64,000 nucleotides of DNA from Spiroplasma clarkii. GTDB lineage: Bacteria > Bacillota_I > Bacilli_A > Mycoplasmatales > Mycoplasmataceae. The stretch spans positions 1,054,001-1,118,000 of the forward strand of contig NZ_CP024870.1 of assembly GCF_002795265.1 (NCBI RefSeq), written 5' to 3'. How positions within the stretch are numbered: position 1 is the first letter of the stretch; every line of letters starts with the position of its first letter. Made by a program: the position numbers and the translations under genes. Under the pieces are notes generated by a model. It was not told where the DNA came from. It saw nothing but the letters and a program-made list of their open reading frames with translations, and did no database searches. Below are positions 11,458 through 21,769 of this stretch, in pieces.

Positions 11458-13353
11458 TTAACCTTTTTGCATAAGAGTCTGATTGGCAATTTCTGAAGCA
11501 AGTGAAGCATCAGAATAGTGAAGTATATATGAAATGTCTAAAAAATTTAATTTTAAATTAAAAGCAATTTTGCCAACTTCACCAGAAGATGATTCATGTA
11601 CTAGTTGGTTAAAATTTTTCTCTCCTGAAATTGTATAATTACTAATTGATTTATCAAATTGGACCACATTATTTGTATCTACCCCTCAAATAAGTAGGTT
11701 AAAAACACCCTGATATCCACTTGTTAATAACTGCTGACGCTTATCTGATAATTCATCAATTTGTAAAGAAAGTATATTATTAAGATTATTGTGTTGTTCA
11801 ACATTATTAAGTTGTCAATCTGATTTTAAATAATTTCAAATGTCTTTGCCGGTTTTCCCAGCTCCTGATGCAACCATAAAAACTCGTGGATTACCAAGTT
11901 CAGCATTTTGTATTGTATTACCATATTCTCTAGTTACTCAAACATCTTGAAATGCTTTTATTCCTGCATCAGTGTTGAAAAAAATCGCCTCTCCAAGATA
12001 TGTTTGGTTAATTTCTTTATCCACATCTACTTTATCTGTTGATGTTGCAAGGATTCATTCCATATTAACTGTATTTAAATTAACTGAATACCCATCTTGA
12101 ATTTCTAAACTGACATCTTGTAATGAAACTTTACCATTTGCAAAGTTTTCTCTTTGAATCATTTCATCTAAATCATCATTAGCAAAATGTTCTTGCAATT
12201 GTTCTTGGTAGGTTTTAATTCCATTCCTAATACCTGTGTCTGAGTCTCAATTAAGCAAATCAAAAATAGCCCTATCAATTAAAATTTGGTCGTCTGGACT
12301 ACTATGGAAATGGGTTGTTCCGATATTTCTCTGAATTCTTTTAAAAAGAGAACTGTGTAATCCAGCAGCACCTGGTTTATCTCCATTTGAAGTAGCAGCA
12401 TTCTCATAATTTCTAGTATCTTTATTAGGAGTAATTTTACCAAGGAGTGTATCATCTAAAATATCTGCCTTATCCAAAACTAGTTTTGCATCTTTTAATC
12501 CTTCTTGTTCATGAGTAAGGTTTTCATTTAATAGATTTTGAAATTTTTGACTTCGATAATATGCTCTAAGTTTTCCTTCTCTTATAAAATCATTGTAAAT
12601 TTCAAACATTTTGTAGCGCTCCATCATGTCATAATCCAAGGTTGCATAATCTCATCAGCTTAATTCATTCTTTAACAAGTGTATTTCTTCAAATTGTTTG
12701 TATAAACTTTCAAACTCAAGTTTTAAGCCTTCATCTTCAAATAAAGTTAAAGTTAAATTTGATCTAATTTTTTTAGGTATCAATTCTCCTTTAAAACCAA
12801 CATATGTATATGACACCTCAATTACTGTTTTGATATCTGCCATAAAAAAATCTTTCCCATCTGTATCTCTGGACAATTTTGTATAATTTATGGCAATTTG
12901 GTCTCTATCAAAATCAACATTGGAATCAATGGTTCCATTATTTGTCAAAATACTATATTTATTTGAACCAATTATCAATTGATCAATTGCATCTTTTAAA
13001 TCATTTTTTTGTAATGGACCTGCAATTTTAGCAACAATTTTATCAATGTCATCTTGAGTTAATGTTTCAAGAGGTTCAATTGGTTTTTCATTGTTATCGA
13101 CATTTTTATGACTTTCAAGAGACTCAACTGAAAAAAAACCTACCTCCTCTGTTTGAAAACTAAAATCACTTGCTCGCTTTGAAAAATGGTCTGAAATAAT
13201 TTTACTAATTTCTGCAATAAATTCTGCAATTAATTGACTTAAAATTGAAGTGTTTACATCATTCACTTCATTTTTTGGTGCACATGCTAAAATGTTTGCT
13301 GATAAATTAGCAATAAGACTTGTGGCACCAAAAAAAGCTAATAATTTTTTCAT
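11458..13353 (-). CDS. Lipoprotein B, large surface lipoprotein
   Basis: A 631-aa predicted lipoprotein. The signal peptide runs MKKLLAFFGATSLIANLSANILAC; Cys24 would be lipidated after cleavage at the ILA-C lipobox. Start placed at 13353 because AAAGGGG lies 9 bases upstream; the in-frame ATG at 13362 directly abuts the ribosome binding site and longer versions only add residues before the signal. The mature part is acidic and Asn/Asp/Thr-rich, without a recognised domain. It resembles lipoprotein A (16714-18573) in design and could be of the same large mollicute family, with both flanking an ABC exporter. Its promoter is overlapped by a perfect inverted repeat. Confidence 0.8.
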
Positions 13354-13412
13354 TTTAGACATCCCCTTTACTTTTAATAGCAATAAAACAATATTTTTGA
13401 TTAACTGCTTAT

Positions 13413-13450
13413 ATTATACATAAAATCTACGTTGGTTTTTGTAGATTTTA
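13413..13450 (-). promoter_or_regulatory. Promoter with inverted repeat, candidate operator of lipoprotein B
   Basis: Minus-strand TATAAT (13413-13418). Directly upstream, TAAAATCTAC (13421-13430) and GTAGATTTTA (13441-13450) form a perfect 10-bp inverted repeat with 10-bp spacing that covers the -35 position. It is not followed by a T run, so an operator is more likely than a terminator. Confidence 0.55.
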
Positions 13451-13550
13451 TTATTTTACTACTACTTCTAGAAAAAATTGAATATTTTTAAAAAAAATAG
13501 ATTATCACTAAGATAAACTAGGTAGTAAATTTGCAAACAAAATAGTAATA

Positions 13551-13574
13551 AAAAAATAGGCATGCCTATTTTTT
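13551..13574 (-). terminator. Intrinsic terminator of the lipoprotein/ABC operon
   Basis: AAAAAATAGGC and GCCTATTTTTT pair around GGCATGCC; the stem overlaps the TAG stop of the ABC ATPase gene. Confidence 0.85.
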
Positions 13575-14735
13575 ATCCAAGTTAGTTGGATTTTTTGGTT
13601 TTTTTGGTGGTTCTTCATTTTTTAGTTTTTTTAACTTATGTAATTTAGGTCTTTTTGGGGTATATTCTGTGCCATTTGCAAGAATTAGTTTACCCTCTAA
13701 AATTGTTGCTGGAATTGGTTGATCATTTTCATCAAGAACTTGAACAACTCTATGGTTCAAGGCTTTGTGAATTGATTCCATATTAATTGTTTGTTTAACA
13801 ATGTTTTTAATTGGCACTCCTTCTCTAATGAAAAATAAGAAAACTCAATTTATTGCTAATAAATTAGGAATTGCTAAAACAATATTTTTTGCAACTGGAT
13901 TATACTTAAAGATTTTAATGTTTTTTTCTTTAGCATAAGTTTTGAATTTTTCAAAGTCAAAGTCTTCATGTAAAAAAATCTTGTATTTATCATATAAATC
14001 AAGTTCTTCTTGTGTACCAGAAAACAATAATAAACCGCTTTCAACAATAATGTAACTGTCAATAATGTCATTTACTTCATCAATGTTATGCACTGTTAAA
14101 ATTATTGTTTTACCTTGATTTTTACATTTAACTAATAAGTTTTTTACTTTTTCTCTTCATATTGAGTCTAAGTTAGCTCCAGGTTCATCTAAAACAATAA
14201 TTTTTGGATCATTAATGAAACAAATTATAAAGTTAATTCGGTTTTTCATTCCTCAAGAATAATTTTTTAAAAGTTTATCTTTATTTTCATAAAGATCAAA
14301 AAACTTTAATCAGTAATCTACTTTTTCTTTAATATTTTCTTTAGCAATACCCATAGTTAAACAAATATCATATAAAAAATTATAAGCAGAAATATTGTAT
14401 AAGTTAAAATCAATTTGAGTATAATAACCAAAATCACTATTAGGAATGTAATAATTTCGAGAACTACGATCAACTCCATTAATGTAAATATGACCTTTAA
14501 AAGTTCGCACAATTCCCATTAGGGAATTTAAGATAACTGTTTTTCCACTTCCACTTGAACCTAATATTGCAGTTACTTGTCCCTTTTTAATTGAAAATGA
14601 CAAAGGACCAATGGCATTACTTCTAAATTTTTTGATGAATTTATCAAAAACAATTATTTTACTAGGGGCATCCATAATAGTATAGTTTCTTTTAAGATTT
14701 CTTACCTTTTTTGGTAAATCAACATTTTTGTTCAT
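13566..14735 (-). CDS. ABC transporter ATP-binding protein
   Basis: A 389-aa ATPase, one frame through several TGA Trp codons. Walker A GSSGSGKT (about 56-63), Walker B IIVLDEP and the switch His in TVHNID are intact. The signature motif is degenerate: the position of LSGGQ reads YSWGMKN. The first 30 residues are an N-terminal extension (KKVRNLKRNYTI). After the ATPase fold there is a C-terminal part of about 150 residues, including a hydrophobic stretch (NLLAINWVFLFFI) and a Lys/Pro-rich tail. It follows the broken permease gene by 50 bases with a strong GGGGAG site. Substrate unknown; probably an exporter working with the adjacent lipoproteins. Confidence 0.85.
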
Positions 14736-14785
14736 CAGGATTCTCCCCTCTTTCTTGTAAATTGTTTTTTAAAAAAATTTAGTGC

Positions 14786-16604
14786 TTAGTTAAAGTCTGC
14801 TTTGTTAAATTTATAAATTGACACTCCAAAGGTAAAACAAAGAATAATTGCTTGCAGTCCCACATATCATAAGGGATTGAAATAATTATTATAGGTTTGT
14901 TTATCAATAAATTGCTGTCCAGCAGCAGTAGTGTTTAATTTTAATGTGTAGGTTTTATAAGGTAAAAATAAATTAGTTTGTTCAGTTAAATTAATTGCAT
15001 CAGTTGAACGCAAGTTAAACCAAATGTCATCATAACTAAACCCTGAATAGTAAGTGTAATTTAATAAGAAGTTTGCTAGTAAGTTGAAATGAAAACTTGT
15101 GGCAAACAAGTTTCCCCAGAAATATAACTTTCTCAAGTAGCTCCTGAAGTTATTATCGGGTTATTTGTTGCACTAATGTAGTTTGAAGTATGTCTGTATA
15201 AAAATGATTCAAACATTCGAGCAAACAATGCCACTAGACTCACAAAACCTCCATCAGCAATTTCTTTTTCTAAGAGTGGTTCAACACCAGTAAAAGTAAT
15301 TCCTGGAGAGGACAGTGCTGGGTTAAATCTTGAAGCAACTCAAGTGTTAAAGAAATTATCATCAATAGGCTTAATTCCTTCTTCTGGATACAACAAGTCT
15401 AAATTACTAAAATTTGATTCAGTCCGATCTATAAATAAGAGTTGATTGTAAAATCCTGGCATTTTATTTTTAAATAACTCAAAGTAATCATTTGAATCAC
15501 TATCAATTGAATAACCTCAAGCAGTTAACAAGTCTGTTGAATATTGATAAAATTCTTGGATTAAAGGGTTTTCATCTTTTCTTGCTTTTAATTCAGCCAT
15601 GGTTATAAAGGCTGAATTGAATTTAATATTAACTGCAATGTTATCCCCAATTTTTCAATCACCATATGATTGGGGTTGGGTAATTGAAGCCACTGTTGTA
15701 TCAAAGTTTAAAGTAACTGGGGTATTTTTTAAAATCCCAGTTTCAACTCACATGTCTCTTCTTTTGTCAACTTGATAAGGAAAAGTATCGGTTTTAAATT
15801 CATTGGTGACAAAAAAGTCGCTTACAAATTTTGTTATATTGGGGTACTTAATTTTTTTAGAACCAATTAGTTCTTGTAAATCAAAGGCCGTGTAAACATC
15901 TGTCAATAGCATGGCCCCCTCACTACCTTCAAATTGTAAAACTTTTGCTTCTTCTTTAATTTTTAAAAATTGATAAGGTAAACTTGCAATAAATCCAAAT
16001 GAAGACAATAAAGTTACAAAAACAATTGTCACATTAAACCCAGTTAGAATAATCATAAAGATTACAAAAGACTGTAAAAATATGGCAGATAAAATTTGGT
16101 AAACAAAATATGTGGTAGTAACTCTAAAAATTACTTGATCAAAATTTAGCTTAATTGCCAAGATTACTATGTTAATAATAAGATAGTTAATGGTAAACAA
16201 AAGGATATTTTCAATAAAAATTGTTATAAAAGTTGCTGTGAACAATTTTGTTCGCTTAACTCTTTGGATTACTAAAATATTTATTGTTTTGTCATCTTTT
16301 TTCATTTGAAAGTAAAATCCACATTCTAATAAAATTGCAATAATTAAAATTACAAAAGTATTTATTAGAATAAAATAATTGTAAATCTGAATAAATAAAG
16401 CATTTGCAGTGGTAAAACCTAAAACCAAGGTTAAAACAAGGTTTAAAACATTGACAAAATTGCCACAATAAAGAAGGACTTATGTCTTAAAACTGATTTA
16501 AATTGGTATTTAAATAGAATGAAAAATGAGACATCCTTTACTTTTCTAACTTTTGACACATTTTGCTCTTTTTGTTGAAAATGCTGATTTGCTACTTTTT
16601 CCAT
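14786..16604 (-). pseudogene. ABC exporter permease, disrupted by two frameshifts
   Basis: About 606 codons of one membrane protein in three reading frames. It starts at 16604 (GGAGT site 7 bases upstream) with a cytoplasmic segment MEKVANQHFQQKEQ and reaches TAA at 16443-16445. The reading continues in another frame as FVNVLNLVLTLVLGFTT if one base is restored in the AAAA run at 16456-16459. That frame gives several membrane helices and a long extracellular domain, then runs into TAG. A second single-base change in the CCCC run at 15114-15117 restores the C-terminal GNLFATSFHF... with a final membrane helix ending at 14786. Both sites look like one-base deletions in homopolymers. It lies between lipoprotein A and the ATPase and is evidently their partner. 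Decay, phase variation or assembly error cannot be separated here. Confidence 0.75.
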
Positions 16605-16640
16605 GCTTTTACTCCATTCATAATTTTAAACTTTACTCAA

Positions 16641-16673
16641 AAAACATATCCTTTTTAAACCAGAATATGTTTT
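16641..16673 (-). terminator. Weak hairpin after lipoprotein A
   Basis: AAAACATAT pairs with ATATGTTTT across a 15-base loop, between lipoprotein A and the permease gene, with a T run on the minus strand. It may attenuate rather than stop transcription into the permease and ATPase. Confidence 0.6.
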
Positions 16674-16713
16674 GAATCTATGCATTGAAAAAATGCCAAA
16701 ACATTTTATTGTT

Positions 16714-18573
16714 TTAAACACTTAATATATATGATGATGTTGAAACTTTAGCTGGATCTAGTTTTCCAGTTATTCTAAATGCAAAATATCCAATATTTAA
16801 TCTATAAGTGAAGTTGTTGTTCTCTACAGCACCTGATCCTGCAAATCTTAATCCTTGATCATCTTTTGCAAAAGTGATTTCAGTTGTACCATCAAATCCA
16901 AAGTAATGTTGAACTAAATTTGTTGGTAATCCATAGAAATATTTTAATACATAATCTCTACCAAATGTTGACACTGCAGCAACTTGCTCTTGGTTTGCTT
17001 GCATGTTGAATGTGTTCATTAAAGTATGCAATTGGTCAGCATTTGTCACTGATTCAGGTAGACTATTTAATAAAGCATTGTCATTAAACCCACCAAGTAG
17101 TGCAGAACTTCTTTTACTTGGATCAATTTTGTATAAATCTTGGAATCCTTTTAAGCTTCATGCCATATTTTTCATAAAGGCTTCTTTATAAGAATCACCT
17201 TTTAAAGTTGGGTTACTCATATCTTTTAGGGTTGGTTTATAACTTAAGTACAATGTAATTGTAGGTAAGTCACTGGCAAATCCTTTTTTACCTTCTTCTT
17301 CTTCAATATCTCTTAGTTTAAGATTATTAATAGATGCTAATCCTGCTAAGATTGAATTTTGGTCATCTAAAAATCCATCAGCAATTCCTTCTTTGTTAAC
17401 AAAAGTTCTAAGACTATTTTGGTATAATGTGACATTTTTATCTCAAATCTCATCAACATAATCTCTTAAACTTGTGTATGAAGTAGTTGGGTCAGAATGA
17501 TCAGTTCCTCAAACAGCATTAGCTGCTAATCCTGCTTCAGTATTTGTGTTGCTTAAATCATTAGGATCAGAAATTGCAATATTTTCTTCATCTCTCATAA
17601 ATACTCTTCAACTATGTTTTAAACTAATTTCAGCAGTGTCTACTTCCACATCTTGTTCTGCTAAGTTTAACCCATACTTATCTCTTCAAAAATTTGTAAT
17701 GGTTGCTGGTGCACCTGCATAGTTTGCATGTCTAAATCAGTTTCTTAAAAATTCAAAACTTACATTACCAACATAATCTGCATTAACCAGCTCTTTAAAT
17801 GCAGTTGGTCTTTCTGCAATCTGATCTGCAGTTACATTTAGTATTTTACTTGCAAAATCTTTGTCCATAATTGAGTCATGTTGAAAATTAGTCAAGGCTG
17901 CTTGAACCCCTGCTAAAAATTGTTCATCATTAATAATTGTATAAACAAATTGATAATTTTGTGAGGCGCTTTCTGCATGGGTGGTATTTGGATTATAGTA
18001 ATTGTAATCAATTTTTACATTAAACTTAAAATTACCTCTATAAATTTGAGACCCCTCAAGTTTATGATTACTTCTGGCTATTAAGTATGGTGAGTTTTCA
18101 TCAATTGCAATATCCTCATCTGTTTTTACTTGGTCAGCAATTATTGAAGCACCAGTTATTATATTTCCTTGTAAACTTGATGTAACCAAAGTAAAGTCAG
18201 AACTATTTCTGATTTGTTCTTCTGCAGTTTGAACAATAGTACCAAAACCTAAAAGATTTTTAAATGAATCTAACATTGTGGTTCTAAGTGATGTGTCTAA
18301 AGTTTCTGTTCTAATAATGTCTTCTAAATGATCAATGTTAAAAAAGTTATCGCCTTTAGCACCAGTGCTACCATCTCCACTAAAACTTGTACTAGTTTTT
18401 GAAATTTGGTTTAAAACAATATCATTAATTGCTTCATGCAGCTTTGCTGTGATGGTTCCCATATCAACATCATCTGCTGCTACTGTATTGTTTTTTGGTC
18501 CACAAGCTACAACTGTTGCACTTGAAACTGCCAATAGCCCTGTTGAACCTAAAATTCCTAATAATTTTTTCAT
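16714..18573 (-). CDS. Lipoprotein A, large surface lipoprotein
   Basis: A 619-aa lipoprotein. The signal peptide is MKKLLGILGSTGLLAVSS followed by ATVVAC, so Cys24 is the lipidation site. Shine-Dalgarno AAGGAG 6 bases before ATG. The mature part is rich in Asn, Asp, Thr and Phe; no domain is recognised, though its organisation (signal peptide, CGPKN start, long periplasm-like region with a C-terminal aromatic beta-like segment) matches lipoprotein B. Expected location: outer face of the single membrane. First gene of the lipoprotein-permease-ATPase cluster. Confidence 0.85.
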
Positions 18574-18784
18574 ATTTTTCTCCTTACTATTTTTATAACA
18601 CCTTTTTATTATGTACTAAATTTCCGTTGTTTCAAATTTTTTTTCTTTCATATTTATAATTAACCAAATTAAGCATAAATATGATAAAAAAATACAATAA
18701 AAGTGCTTATACCAAACATATATTGAAGCAAGACCTAAAAACCCTTGATAAAAACTAAACAATTGTCAATTTACAGCACAAACT

Positions 18785-18820
18785 AAAACAAGAACTTACT
18801 AATTAAGTTCTTGTTTTTTT
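18785..18820. terminator. Strong terminator after the ABC-2 permease
   Basis: AAAACAAGAACTTA pairs with TAAGTTCTTGTTTT across a short loop; T runs on both sides make it potentially bidirectional. Confidence 0.85.
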
Positions 18821-18850
18821 ACTATTGTTTACTAGAAAAATGTGGTACTT

Positions 18851-19591
18851 TTAACATCATTTAAAAGTTTTAAAAGCTAAAAATGAAAATAATGCAGTGT
18901 ATAAACCTAAAATTAAGTAAGTGTACCAGATTTCAGCTGTACCAATCCCATTAAACAACCTAGTCAGTAATAAAACCCCACTTCCACTTGGTAAGAAGAT
19001 TTGGATCCATTTTCACCATTCAGGAAACAAGTAAGTTGGTAGAGTTGCTCCTGAAAGAAAGATCAAGATATAAAAAATTATTAATGTCACTAGTAAGTTT
19101 GATTTAATAGTTTTTGAATTACTAGCAATTATAATTGCCATAGCAAAATGAATTAAAAATAAAATTATTGGGACAAGTAACACCACAAAAGTTGTGGCAA
19201 CTGATATTTGTAAATCAAAAGCTGCAAGAGCAATAATAAACATAATTAAAAAATCTGCAAAATAAATTAAATAGTTAAACAAAAATAGACCTAAAAGATA
19301 CTTAAAGATTGTAATTTTTGATAAAGCTAACTGTTTTAAACGCTTTTCTAAGCGATCTGAACAAATAGTTATTGAAACAGTTGTTAGAGTTAAAGTAGCA
19401 ATCACTAGCATTAATAAACCAGGAAAAACAAAGTTCATTGTACTAACTTTGGTGTTACCAAGGTCAACTGTATATTCACCTCAAACTACCCCATCAATTA
19501 CTACTCACATAATTGGAAAAAAAACCCCAAAGAAAACAGATCAAGGATTTTTAAAAAACTTAATTAACTCAACTTTAAATATTGCCATCAT
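18851..19591 (-). CDS. ABC-2 type permease
   Basis: A 246-aa integral membrane protein with about six predicted helices. It starts MMAIFKVELIKFFKNPWSVFFGVFFP, the usual layout of ABC-2 exporters in which an amphipathic helix precedes helix 1, and has a RLEKRLKQLALSKITIFKYL cytoplasmic coupling segment after helix 2. TGA codons encode Trp, including FPEWWKW and the final KWC. The start overlaps the last codons of the ATPase gene. Together they make a two-component exporter; the cargo is unknown. Confidence 0.85.
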
Positions 19592-20252
19592 AATTAAATA
19601 TCTCCTTATCAATTACTGCTAATGCTTTGGTTTTATCTTCAGGTAAACTAAAATCTTTAATAATTTTACCCTCACTTAAAACTATTGCTCTATTACATAA
19701 ACCAGCTATCTCGTCTTTATTATGTGAAACTATTAATAAAGTACATGGATTTGTGTCTAAAAAATTCTTGACTAGTTTAACAATTTTTTCTCTTCAAATG
19801 TAATCTAGTGATGTTGTTAATTCATCTAATAATAGTAAATTGGGTTGATTCATCAAAGTTATTAAAAATCTAAATTTTTGTCTTTGACCCCCTGATAACT
19901 TAGAATACTTTTGTTTTGCAAATTCTAGTAACTCATACTGTGTTAAAAGTTCAACTTTGTTCACTTTAACCTGAAAGGCTGCAGCATAAAAATCAATGAG
20001 TTGAGTTAAATTTAATTCATTATCAAAAGAACCATCTTGAAAAGTGGCATTTCTAACTAAATCTTGTTTTTGGTATTCAATTGTACCTGAAGTTGGTTTA
20101 AAGATTTTTAAAATAATTTCAGACAAAGTTGTTTTACCACTTCCATTTAGACCCATAATAGCAATTCTTTCATTTTCTTGGATTGTGAGATTTATATTAT
20201 CTAAAACTACTTTTTTCCCATATTTTTTAGTAATGTTTGTAACTCTTATCAT
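19575..20252 (-). CDS. ABC transporter ATPase (ABC-2 partner)
   Basis: A 225-aa complete nucleotide-binding domain: Walker A GLNGSGKTT (about 34-42), signature KLSGGQRQK, Walker B LLLLDEL (Leu in place of Pro after the Glu), H-loop IVSHNKDE. The Trp after TTSLDYI is TGA. Shine-Dalgarno AAAAAGGAG. Translationally coupled with the permease behind it (17-base overlap). The short size fits drug, antimicrobial-peptide or lipid exporter ATPases. Confidence 0.9.
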
Positions 20253-20274
20253 GTTTGCTCCTTTTTATTAACAA

Positions 20275-20295
20275 ATTATCATTTTGATAATTATA
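20275..20295 (-). promoter_or_regulatory. Promoter with ATTATC-N5-GATAAT inverted repeat
   Basis: Minus-strand TATAAT at 20290-20295. ATTATC (20275-20280) and GATAAT (20286-20291) form a perfect 6-bp inverted repeat overlapping the end of the -10 and the start of transcription. Candidate operator for the ABC-2 pair; the AT-rich composition makes chance occurrence possible. Confidence 0.4.
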
Positions 20296-20379
20296 ACACT
20301 TTTTATTACCTTAACTTAAGATAGTCCTTGAAAGTTCAATTTTAATCCGTGCCTAATTAATACACAAGATGAAACATAA

Positions 20380-20406
20380 AAAAGGATAGTTTAAACTATC
20401 CTTTTA
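20380..20406 (-). terminator. Intrinsic terminator of the coiled-coil gene
   Basis: AAAAGGATAGTTTAAACTATCCTTTT, a near-perfect palindromic hairpin with flanking A/T runs, 32 bases after the stop codon. Confidence 0.9.
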
Positions 20407-20437
20407 ATGATAAGATTTTTAATTTTTAAAAGTTGCT

Positions 20438-20926
20438 TTAACTTTTAACAGCAGCTAACTGTTGTTGCAAACTTTGTATTGTCAAACGTTGTTCATGTAT
20501 TATGATTCTCTGTTCTTCAATTATTTTCTGTTGTTCTTCAACAATAAGTTTTAATTCTCGAACTTGTTCTTGTAGTTGTTCTATTAAAATAGCTTGTGCT
20601 TTAACTGTTTCTTCTAAGTTTAAAATTTTTTCTTTATAATATTCTATTTCAATACGATGTTTAGCTCTTTCTTCTTCTAGTGCTTCAAGAATTCTTTGTT
20701 TACAACTTTTAGATCTAAACTTGTACTGATTCATAGAACTTCGTCCAAAATCAACTGCATTACTCACTTCTTTCATCTCCTTACTACCTAAATTTTTTTC
20801 AAATCAATCATAATCTAATCTTAGTGTATCATCGAATCTTGAATTTACAACCTCAGTTCTAAAAGTAATTTTTTCTTCAGGTTCAATATCAATGTAATTG
20901 ATCATTGCTATAATAGTTTTTTTCAC
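20438..20926 (-). CDS. Coiled-coil protein of unknown function
   Basis: A 162-aa soluble protein. The start is a GTG at 20926, supported by AAAGGAGA 7 bases upstream; the first ATG with a plausible site is far inside and would remove a folded-looking N-terminus. Residues 1-75 are mixed (KKTIIAMINYIDIEPEEK). From about residue 75 to the end it is one long coiled coil with regular heptads rich in Glu, Gln, Ile and Leu (EEQQKIIEEQRIIIHEQ). There is no membrane segment or HTH motif. It is monocistronic, with its own terminator and an inverted repeat about 45 bases upstream. Family not recognised. Confidence 0.75.
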
Positions 20927-20968
20927 TACTTAATCTCCTTTTTTTGCCATTTATAAATTTTCAAAGGT

Positions 20969-20994
20969 AAACAATTTTTAAATGATAATTGTTT
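20969..20994. repeat. Inverted repeat upstream of the coiled-coil gene
   Basis: AAACAATT (20969-20976) and AATTGTTT (20987-20994), 10-bp spacing, with a further GGTAA...TTACC pairing outside. The position fits a leader hairpin or operator. The rest of the 336-base spacer 20927-21262 holds only this and the nrdG terminator; no gene is seen. Confidence 0.5.
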
Positions 20995-21189
20995 GAATTA
21001 CCTCTGCTGTTAAAAGTTTTCCTTTTAAACATTTATAGATGTTAAGAATCAAAATGTTCTCCTACTTATTTATCGGTTGGTAAAAACAATTTTTGCCAAA
21101 AAAAATAAACTTTTTTTCAAGTAAAGGTTAGAACAACCACCAATGATTTTTAACTATTTTAATTAATGTCAGTAACTAGTTAAGAACCT

Positions 21190-21220
21190 AAAAAAAATCC
21201 CAATAAGAATTGGGATTTTG
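21190..21220 (-). terminator. Intrinsic terminator of nrdDG
   Basis: AAAATCCCAAT-TCTT-ATTGGGATTTTTTTT on the minus strand, 43 bases after the nrdG stop. Confidence 0.9.
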
Positions 21221-21262
21221 GTTGAAAGCATCAACTTCTTTTTAAGATTTTACAAAATAAAT

Positions 21263-21769
21263 TTACAATAAATTTAACTTTTGTAATCATTTTTTGGTGT
21301 CAATTAACCTCTGATTACTACTTCCTCGATATTGTAAAGATGGATCATAAAGTTCACGAACTCAACGACCATCCACTAAGATATCAATGTGTTTTAGCAT
21401 TTCAAATCGGGCAGCTTCTTGCTCGCCATCATTGCGTTGGTCAATTAGTTCATCAATAGTAAAACCTGTATAAACTCAAATGTTTAAACCGGTTTCTGCT
21501 TTGATTTTAAAAATCAAAGCTAATACTTCTTCAGCACTGAACATAGGATCACCACCTGAAAAGGTAACACCAGTTAAAATACGATTGTTTTTTAGATCAT
21601 TAAGAATTTCAGCTTCATAAGCCTCATCAAATTCACGACCATAATTAAAGCTTCAACTGCGGATGTTGTGACATCCCCGACAAGCATGTAAGCAACCAGC
21701 AACATAAATTGAATATCTTCATCCAGGTCCATCACTGATTGTTTCTTTATAGATTTTAAGTATTTTCAT
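21263..21769 (-). CDS. nrdG: Anaerobic ribonucleotide reductase activase
   Basis: A 168-aa radical-SAM enzyme that generates the glycyl radical on NrdD. The cluster motif CLHACRGC (CX3CX2C, about residues 26-33) binds the 4Fe-4S, and FSGGDPM is the SAM-binding GGDP-type motif. The Trp in SDGPGWRYS is TGA (many homologues have an aromatic or Phe here). The ATG lies inside the end of nrdD (14-base overlap), giving coupled translation in a 1:1 module. Confidence 0.95.
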
